From positions 1 to 49,278 of the forward strand of contig CAJURN010000023.1 of the NCBI GenBank assembly GCA_910589055.1: a stretch of 49,278 nucleotides of DNA. Reading direction: 5' to 3'. The notes below the pieces were generated by a model, which saw only the letters and a program-made list of their open reading frames with translations, did no database searches and was not told where the DNA came from. A program made the position numbers and the translations under genes. Each line of letters starts with the position of its first letter. Within the stretch, counting starts at the first letter, position 1. Positions 43,480 through 49,278 of the stretch are shown here, one piece after another. This DNA is from an uncultured Muribaculaceae bacterium (GTDB taxonomy: Bacteria > Bacteroidota > Bacteroidia > Bacteroidales > Muribaculaceae).

Positions 43480-45495
43480 ATGAAGAAACGTAACTTTATT
43501 ATCGCTCTGGCTATGCTGGCGGCACTTCCTGCTTTCGCAGGCCGCACCGTGAGCTATGCACGCGCAAGCCAGAATGTGACATTCGACCTGGGCTGGAACC
43601 ATGAGAACTACGGCTCCGTGCAGTGGCAGACCAGCACCGACGGTGGCTCGACCTGGACCGACATCAAGGACGCCACTCAGCCCGTACTTACCGTGAAGGC
43701 TGCCGAATCGGCGCTCTACCGTGCCGTTGTCACCGGTGACCCCGCCTGCCCTCCGATTATCGAGGAAAGGGAGCTGAAGACTGTCAACGTGACAGCAAAC
43801 GTGCTCACGCTCGGCCCTGACTACGTGGAGATGGAGGTGACTGCTCCCGAACTCAAGGATGCCGACGTTGTGGAATATGGCTTCACGGCTGCTATGCAGG
43901 GCGTTGGTCGCACCTATTCGATACTCCCCCGTACGAAGCTCGGCACATCGCTACCCTCGGCTACCGAACCCGTGCTGATGCACTGTCCGGGCCTGATTCC
44001 TTCGACACAGTACTCCGTGCGCCCGTATTTCGTCACGGCCGACGGCTCTGTGATTTTCGGTGCAGGCAAGCTCGCCACCACCATCGGCGGTCTTAAATTC
44101 AACACCGAGGACTGGATTATCGAGAAAACATCAGTACAGGTGCCTTTCTCGCTCCCCGGAGTCACAGGCAACCCCTCGCCTGAAATCTGGTTCGGAAAGG
44201 ATCGCGCATCTCTCAAGAAATATGATGTCGAAGACCTCGGCAACCGCAACTACCGCTCGCAGCTCATCACCGGACTCGAACCCGGCACAACATATCTCGC
44301 CGTTGTGAAAGCCCGTGTTGACGGCGATGATGTGGAAATCGAAAAGCCCGTGACTACTTGGAGCGACTACTCCAAATTCACCGTGGACAACACCGTGAAG
44401 CCCGTGAGCCACGTTGTGGAATGGGACAAGGAGAAAGGCCTGCGCAACCTCACTCCCGAGAATATGCAGGTGGAATATCCCCGTATGTGCCGTATCGACG
44501 ACAACAAGCTGCTTCTGACCTATCACGGAGGCGCAAGCGACCACTGGCAGAACTCTTATCTGAAAAAGAGCTACGACAACGGCAAGACATGGACCGACGC
44601 CGTTGAAATATACACCATCAACAATGCCTTCCACGGCTGTAACTACCACCGCATCTGCAATCCCGAGATGACACGCCTTGCCAACGGCTGGGTCATTCTC
44701 ACCGTTATCGCCAACGGTAATCCCGAAGGCAACGATAACAGCAAGGTGCTTGCCTGCCTGTCGAAGGATGGCGGCGAGACATGGGGCGATCCCATTGTCG
44801 TGGGCCGCGGCCGCACATGGGAACCGCAGGTGATACAGATGCCCAACGGCGAGCTTGAACTCCTTGTGTCGTCGGAGGCATACTGGTGGGACAACCAGCG
44901 CAACAATCTCTTCCAGGAAATCCTCAGCACACGCTCAACCGACAATGGCGAGACCTGGACCACCTACAAGCGCGCAAGCTACAAGCCCGGCGCCCGCGAC
45001 GGCATGCCCGTGTCGGTTGTCATGCAGGGCAACAAGGGTGTGCTTTTCATTGAGGAAAGCGTCAACGGCGGCATCCCGCCGTCGCTCCAGCACCGCGGTC
45101 TTGACGAGGAATGGGACACTTCCGACTGGGACGGCGTGCAGGACGAACAGCGTTGGCTCACCAATATCAACAGCGGCGCAGGTGCTCCCCACATGATTCA
45201 GCTCCCCACCGGCGAGTTCCTGATTATGGCGCATACCAATCAGACAGGTTCCGTGTGGCAGACCAACCGCCCGCAGGTAATCATGGCCGACAACACCGGA
45301 CATAACTTCAAGTACTCCCGCCTGCCCCTGGCCGGAACCGACCTGCTCCCCACCCAGACCGGAGCTTATTACAATTCCTTCTTCCTCTACGACAACGACA
45401 CCGTGTGGATGCTCATCACCCGTGCCCAGTACGACGGCGATGTGCGACTCAACAGCGATGTAATGGTTCTCGAAGGCAAAATCGTGGAAAAATAA
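43480..45495 (+). CDS. Exported Asp-box (BNR) propeller; candidate GH93-like exo-arabinanase
   Basis: A 671-residue exported protein (Sec signal about 1-20, LPAFA). The N-terminal half is Ig/FN3-like (about 22-330, with PSTQYSVRPYFVTADG and EPGTTYLAVVKARVDG). The C-terminal half (about 340-671) is a six-bladed sialidase-type propeller with Asp-boxes SYDNGKTW (about 364), SKDGGETW (428-435) and STDNGETW (486-493). Acidic candidates Glu396 (CNPEMT) and Glu448 (TWEPQV) sit on strand tips. No sialidase Arg triad is obvious. GH93 exo-alpha-1,5-L-arabinanases share this fold and would suit the locus, but the family call needs a profile search. It lies 9 bp before the GH2 gene. Confidence 0.7.
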   Translation: MKKRNFIIALAMLAALPAFAGRTVSYARASQNVTFDLGWNHENYGSVQWQTSTDGGSTWTDIKDATQPVLTVKAAESALYRAVVTGDPACPPIIEERELKTVNVTANVLTLGPDYVEMEVTAPELKDADVVEYGFTAAMQGVGRTYSILPRTKLGTSLPSATEPVLMHCPGLIPSTQYSVRPYFVTADGSVIFGAGKLATTIGGLKFNTEDWIIEKTSVQVPFSLPGVTGNPSPEIWFGKDRASLKKYDVEDLGNRNYRSQLITGLEPGTTYLAVVKARVDGDDVEIEKPVTTWSDYSKFTVDNTVKPVSHVVEWDKEKGLRNLTPENMQVEYPRMCRIDDNKLLLTYHGGASDHWQNSYLKKSYDNGKTWTDAVEIYTINNAFHGCNYHRICNPEMTRLANGWVILTVIANGNPEGNDNSKVLACLSKDGGETWGDPIVVGRGRTWEPQVIQMPNGELELLVSSEAYWWDNQRNNLFQEILSTRSTDNGETWTTYKRASYKPGARDGMPVSVVMQGNKGVLFIEESVNGGIPPSLQHRGLDEEWDTSDWDGVQDEQRWLTNINSGAGAPHMIQLPTGEFLIMAHTNQTGSVWQTNRPQVIMADNTGHNFKYSRLPLAGTDLLPTQTGAYYNSFFLYDNDTVWMLITRAQYDGDVRLNSDVMVLEGKIVEK

Positions 45496-45504
45496 TCTAT
45501 CATC

Positions 45505-47340
45505 ATGACAGCTAAGACAATACTTACCGCCATTGTCATGGCGGCCGCCCCCGTCGTATCGGCATGGACCCCCGCAGGCGACAAAATCAGGACCGAATGG
45601 GCCGAAAAAATCAATCCCGAAAGTGTATGGCAGGAATATCCCCGTCCTATCATGGAACGTTCCGAGTGGAAAAATCTCAACGGACTCTGGGACTACGCCA
45701 TTGTTGATGCCACGGCGAAGACTCCCGCGGCTTTCGACGGCGAGATTCTCGTTCCCTTTGCAGTGGAATCGAGCCTTTCGGGCGTAGGCAAGACCGTAGG
45801 AGCCGACAAAGCCCTGTGGTACCGCCGCTCGTTCACGGTGCCTTCGCAGTGGAAGGGCCGCGACGTGATGCTCAATTTCGGAGCTGTCGACTGGAAAGCC
45901 GACGTATGGGTCAACGGTACGAAGGTTGGCTCCCACACCGGCGGTTTCACTCCTTTCGGAATCAATATAACCCAGGCGCTTGCCAAGGGCGACAACGAAC
46001 TTGTTATCCGCGTATGGGACCCCACCGATCGCGGCCCTCAGCCCCGTGGCAAGCAGGTTGAGCGTCCCGAAGGCATCTGGTACACTCCCGTTACCGGAAT
46101 ATGGCAGACAGTGTGGCTCGAACCTGTGGCTCCGCTCCATATCGCATCGCTCCGCACACTTCCCGATATCGACAACAATACCGTGACCGTAGCGGTCAAT
46201 CCCTCATCCGACGCATGCGGTCTTATGGCCGAGGTTGCCGTGACCGACGGCGGCAAGGTAATCGCTTCCGGCAAGAGCATCAACGGCGAACCCGTGACCG
46301 TGGACATGCCCGCCGACGTTACCCTCTGGTCGCCCGACAGCCCCAAGCTCTATGACATGACCGTGACCCTCTACGGCGCCGACGGAAAGGTACTCGACAA
46401 GGTGAAGAGCTACACAGCGATGCGCAAGTTCGGAACCCGCCGCGACGCCCGCGGTATCGTGCGCATGCAGCTCAACAACAAAGACCTGTTCCAGTTCGGT
46501 CCTCTCGACCAGGGATGGTGGCCCGACGGACTCTATACCGCTCCCTGCTACGAGGCCATGGTCTACGACGTTGACAAGACAAAGGACTGGGGATTCAACA
46601 TGATCCGCAAGCACATCAAGGTAGAACCGGCTCTGTGGTACACATATTGCGACCGCAACGGTATCATCGTATGGCAGGACATGCCCAGCGGCGATACAAA
46701 TCCCGAATGGCAGAACCACCGTTATTTCGACGGCATAGAGAAGCAGCGCTCGCCCGAGAGCGAGGCTACCTACCGCAAGGAATGGAAGGAAATCATCGAC
46801 TGCCTCTACAACTATCCATGCATCGGCACATGGGTGCCCTTCAACGAAGCCTGGGGACAGTTCAAGACTCCCGAAATCACGGCGTGGACCAAGCAGTATG
46901 ACCCCTCGCGCCTTGTCAATCCCGCCAGCGGCGGCAACTTCTACACCTGCGGCGACATTCTCGACCTTCACAACTATCCCGGCCCGGCGATGTATCTCTA
47001 CGATGCCGAGCGCGCCAACGCTCTTGGCGAGTACGGTGGCATAGGTCTTGTTATCGAAGATCATATCTGGGCGCCCGACCGCAACTGGGGCTACATCTCC
47101 TTCAAGACTCCCGGTGAGGTCACCGACGAATATGTGCGCTATGCCGAAGAGTTGCGCCGCCTTGCCGATGTCGGTTTCACTGCCGCAGTCTACACACAGA
47201 CTACCGACGTGGAAGTTGAGGTGAACGGCCTGATGACCTACGACCGCAAAGTTATCAAGATTGACGAAGACCGTGTGCGCAAGGCCAACAAAGCCCTCAC
47301 GTCAAGTCTCGCTCCCAAACCTCAGCTCGCATCGAAATAA
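45505..47340 (+). CDS. GH2 family glycosidase
   Basis: A 611-residue exported enzyme (Sec signal about 1-20, APVVSA). GH2 modules in order: jelly-roll sugar-binding domain (about 40-215, ALWYRRSFTVP and ADVWVNGTKVGSHTGGFTPF), Ig-like domain (about 216-325) and TIM barrel (about 330-600). The acid/base is Glu448 in PFNEAWGQF and the nucleophile Glu509 in LGEYGGIGL. GH2 covers beta-galactosidases, beta-glucuronidases, beta-mannosidases and some arabinosidases. This short form, with a lone Ig domain and Asn-Glu-Ala-Trp, is common in Bacteroidetes PULs but its specificity is open. Beta-galactoside removal would suit an arabinogalactan substrate. Lack of a lipobox suggests the periplasm. Confidence 0.9.
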   Translation: MTAKTILTAIVMAAAPVVSAWTPAGDKIRTEWAEKINPESVWQEYPRPIMERSEWKNLNGLWDYAIVDATAKTPAAFDGEILVPFAVESSLSGVGKTVGADKALWYRRSFTVPSQWKGRDVMLNFGAVDWKADVWVNGTKVGSHTGGFTPFGINITQALAKGDNELVIRVWDPTDRGPQPRGKQVERPEGIWYTPVTGIWQTVWLEPVAPLHIASLRTLPDIDNNTVTVAVNPSSDACGLMAEVAVTDGGKVIASGKSINGEPVTVDMPADVTLWSPDSPKLYDMTVTLYGADGKVLDKVKSYTAMRKFGTRRDARGIVRMQLNNKDLFQFGPLDQGWWPDGLYTAPCYEAMVYDVDKTKDWGFNMIRKHIKVEPALWYTYCDRNGIIVWQDMPSGDTNPEWQNHRYFDGIEKQRSPESEATYRKEWKEIIDCLYNYPCIGTWVPFNEAWGQFKTPEITAWTKQYDPSRLVNPASGGNFYTCGDILDLHNYPGPAMYLYDAERANALGEYGGIGLVIEDHIWAPDRNWGYISFKTPGEVTDEYVRYAEELRRLADVGFTAAVYTQTTDVEVEVNGLMTYDRKVIKIDEDRVRKANKALTSSLAPKPQLASK

Positions 47341-47377
47341 GAGATACGTATAATCCGCCTGATTTCTGACTGAGCCG

Positions 47378-48439
47378 ATGAAAACCCGACTTATTCTGGC
47401 AGGAGTGCTGATGGTGCTCGGCCTATCCCCGATACAAGCAGCCAAAACCTCAGGGAGCGCTGACGGAAGCGACGGACTTGTCCGCAAGGAAGCTCCGGCT
47501 CCTCTCTTCCGCGACCCCGTGACGGATGGTGCCGCTGACCCGTGCCTCGTATATAACCGGGGCACCGGGGAATGGTGGATGCTTTACACCCAGCGCCGCG
47601 CCAATTCCGAAACCGCTGATGTGGCCTATTGCTACGGCAATCCCATCGGTGTGGCATCAAGCGATGACGGCGGTGCCACCTGGGTCTACCGTGGCACCCT
47701 CGACCTTGATTTCGAGCCGGGACATAATACCTTCTGGGCTCCGGATGTGGTGTGGCACAATGGCATGTATCATATGTTCGTGTCCTACATCCGCGGAGTC
47801 AGAAACCATTGGGGAGGGAAAGCCACGATGATGCACTATACCAGTCCCGACCTTTGGAACTGGACGTATCAAGGCCCGTGCGTCCTTCCCAAGGAGGACG
47901 TGATTGACGCCACTCTTATCCAAAAACCTGATGGTGTGTGGCGCATGTGGTACAAGTGGGACAGCAAGTCGCTTTATGCCGACAGCCGCGATCTCACCAC
48001 CTGGACCGGAACCGACCGCGCCGCCGTGAGCGACAAGCCCCATGAAGGGGCAAAGGCGTTCCGATTCAAAGACCGTTATTGGTTTATCGTTGACGAATGG
48101 GCCGGAATGGCAGTGTATTCGTCGGACGACCTCGAAAACTGGACACGTCAGGAAAAACTCATTCTTGACACGCCTTCGACGCGGCCTGATGATGCCCCCA
48201 GCGGTTCACATGGCGACGTCGTGGTGGTGGGAGACAGGGCTTATATTTTCTACTTTACCCATCCGGGACGCCGTTTTCACACCCGCGACAGCAAGAACGA
48301 CATTGGAAACATCCCTTACGAGCTTAAGCGCTCGTCAATCCAGGTGGCTGAGCTCATCGTCAATCCCGACGGAACTCTTGCGACAATCGACCGCAATCTT
48401 CCTGTAAAAATAAATCTTTCAACTGTACAAGATAAATGA
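47378..48439 (+). CDS. GH43-like five-bladed propeller glycosidase
   Basis: A 353-residue exported protein (Sec signal about 1-21, SPIQA). The propeller has GH43-like landmarks: Asp54 (GAADPCLVY) as base, Asp177 (DVIDATLIQ) as modulator and Glu223 (PHEGAKAFRF) as acid, plus FWAPDVVWHNGMYHMF and DLWNWTYQGP. The spacing is that of clan GH-F/GH43-like enzymes, although YTQRRAN and VAYCYGNPIGVASS belong to a branch distinct from the other GH43 genes here; a GH117-like or unclassified relative is possible. It lies 37 bp after GH2 and overlaps the next gene by 4 bp (ATGA), indicating coupled translation. Confidence 0.75.
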   Translation: MKTRLILAGVLMVLGLSPIQAAKTSGSADGSDGLVRKEAPAPLFRDPVTDGAADPCLVYNRGTGEWWMLYTQRRANSETADVAYCYGNPIGVASSDDGGATWVYRGTLDLDFEPGHNTFWAPDVVWHNGMYHMFVSYIRGVRNHWGGKATMMHYTSPDLWNWTYQGPCVLPKEDVIDATLIQKPDGVWRMWYKWDSKSLYADSRDLTTWTGTDRAAVSDKPHEGAKAFRFKDRYWFIVDEWAGMAVYSSDDLENWTRQEKLILDTPSTRPDDAPSGSHGDVVVVGDRAYIFYFTHPGRRFHTRDSKNDIGNIPYELKRSSIQVAELIVNPDGTLATIDRNLPVKINLSTVQDK

Positions 48440-49278
48440 AAATTCCCGTAATTTCCGCTATAATATGCTCTCTGGCAGTGTTTCCGGCTTTTGCAGGAAA
48501 CCTGAACTTCGGGGGCGAGATTTCTCTCAAGACTCCGGGCGCACCTGCCCGCAGCCATGCGCTTGTAAAAGATGCCGACGGCTCGCTCAAGCCTGCCGAC
48601 AAGCTTCCGATGGATGTCAGCATCACCGTGTCCGATGCAGTAAACGGTATCAGTGACGTCAACGTGACTCTCACCGCCAAGGAAACGGTGTACTTCAACC
48701 TCGCCCTCAACTGCACAGATCAGGGATCGGCTCATTCCGATTGCCAGTTCTACATGCCCGGCTTCTGGTATCACCGCAACCTGCGTTCGCCGGAAAACGC
48801 CCCCTCGATTCGCATTTCCGACAGCTGGCAGGTGCGTGAGGACCGTCTGAGCACCCCGCTCACGGGCATCTACAACGAGAAGACGGGCCACGCCGTGAGC
48901 GTGCTCCGCCTGCATGGCGACGACAGTGCCGACTGTCTCGTGCAGAACCTTTCCGGCGACATAATCCTGCCGTCGCACACTTCGGTGGGCTTCACCGGAT
49001 TTGCCAACGCCGACGGTGCGGCAAGCCTGACTTTCGGCTTTCCTTATCGTGAGGCTCCCAAACGCTATATCCGCAAGCTGACTCTTATCGAGTCGGTGTG
49101 TGCCTTCGAGAAACTTGATGCCGGAAAGAGCGTGAATCTCCACTGGCAGATCTGTGAGGGCGAGCAGGCCGACTATTCGGCTTTCGTTGCCGACACATGG
49201 AACAGGACATTCGACACCCTTGCTCCCAAGCCCGTCGAGGGCATGCCTTCGGCCGACACCGCCAAGGCAGTGCTCTCC
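48436..49278 (+). CDS. Unrecognised exported protein, partial (runs off the window)
   Basis: The first 281 codons are open to the window edge with no stop. The start ATG overlaps the previous stop (ATGA). A Sec signal peptide (about 1-20, MKIPVISAIICSLAVFPAFA) precedes a beta-rich region containing YFNLALNCTDQGSAHS, FYMPGFWYHRNLRSPEN and TPLTGIYNEKTGHAVSVLRL. The MPGFWYHRN stretch and later WQICEGEQADYSAFVADTW recall the N-terminal beta-sandwich of large glycoside hydrolases, but I cannot name a family. Coupling to the GH43-like gene and location in PUL 2 suggest a carbohydrate-active enzyme; this is inference. Confidence 0.6.
   Translation, partial: MKIPVISAIICSLAVFPAFAGNLNFGGEISLKTPGAPARSHALVKDADGSLKPADKLPMDVSITVSDAVNGISDVNVTLTAKETVYFNLALNCTDQGSAHSDCQFYMPGFWYHRNLRSPENAPSIRISDSWQVREDRLSTPLTGIYNEKTGHAVSVLRLHGDDSADCLVQNLSGDIILPSHTSVGFTGFANADGAASLTFGFPYREAPKRYIRKLTLIESVCAFEKLDAGKSVNLHWQICEGEQADYSAFVADTWNRTFDTLAPKPVEGMPSADTAKAVLS

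Noticed and set aside
1..49278. CRISPR array, insertion sequence, or phage genes
   Set aside because: No regularly spaced repeats, transposase/integrase motifs, or phage structural genes were seen on either strand.

Overview
The window looks like chromosomal DNA of a gut Bacteroidales, most likely a Muribaculaceae-type genome. The evidence is two SusC/SusD pairs, two hybrid two-component sensor/regulators (HTCS), lipoproteins with acidic residues just after the lipobox Cys, a type IX secretion (T9SS) tail, promoters with the Bacteroidetes -7 box TAnnTTTG, weak Shine-Dalgarno sites, and high-GC codon use in most genes. The family assignment is inference; the phylum/order assignment is firm.

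Layout. (1) 1-2150: the 3' part of a tRNA-Pro(GGG) with its terminator, then an AT-richer two-gene Septu-type defence cassette (ptuA ATPase, ptuB HNH nuclease, ATGA overlap). (2) 2283-2834: rubrerythrin with an N-terminal rubredoxin-like domain, closed by a bidirectional terminator. (3) 2926-9955, minus strand: GH97, then GH43 with carbohydrate-binding modules, then GH127. All three have ordinary signal peptides and are probably periplasmic. The GH97-GH43 gap holds a long inverted repeat and a 33-codon leader ORF. (4) 10202-24227, plus strand, divergent from (3): a surface GH127 lipoprotein, SusC, SusD, a protein of three DUF4859-like repeats, a BACON/DUF6055 HExxH lipoprotein with a C-terminal DUF4859-like domain, a CotH-like kinase lipoprotein, and a second DUF6055 HExxH protein overlapping it by 4 bp. 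(5) 24369-28367: HTCS 1. (6) 28515-30709: two divergent GH43 genes. (7) 30725-34726: HTCS 2. (8) 34949 to the window end: a second SusC/SusD operon with a GH43-fold lipoprotein that seems to lack the catalytic triad, an FG-GAP/VCBS Ca-binding repeat protein, a small T9SS-tail protein, an Asp-box propeller (GH93-like candidate), GH2, a GH43-like enzyme, and the start of an unrecognised exported protein.

How it may work together. Both loci are polysaccharide-utilisation loci (PULs), and the enzyme set (two GH127, four GH43-type, GH97 of the Asp-nucleophile type, GH2, GH93-like) points to arabinose-containing plant glycans. PUL 1 combines beta-L-arabinofuranosidase-family enzymes with two secreted zinc-peptidase-like proteins and a CotH-like kinase. 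My leading hypothesis is a locus for arabinosylated plant glycoproteins (extensin or arabinogalactan-protein type), in which the protein backbone is also processed. PUL 2 fits arabinan or arabinogalactan side chains. Each PUL probably has its own HTCS.

No stretch over 300 bases lacks a gene; the largest gaps (about 246 bp at 9956-10201, 222 bp at 34727-34948, 186 bp at 7784-7969) are described below. I see no insertion sequence, CRISPR array, integrase or rRNA.
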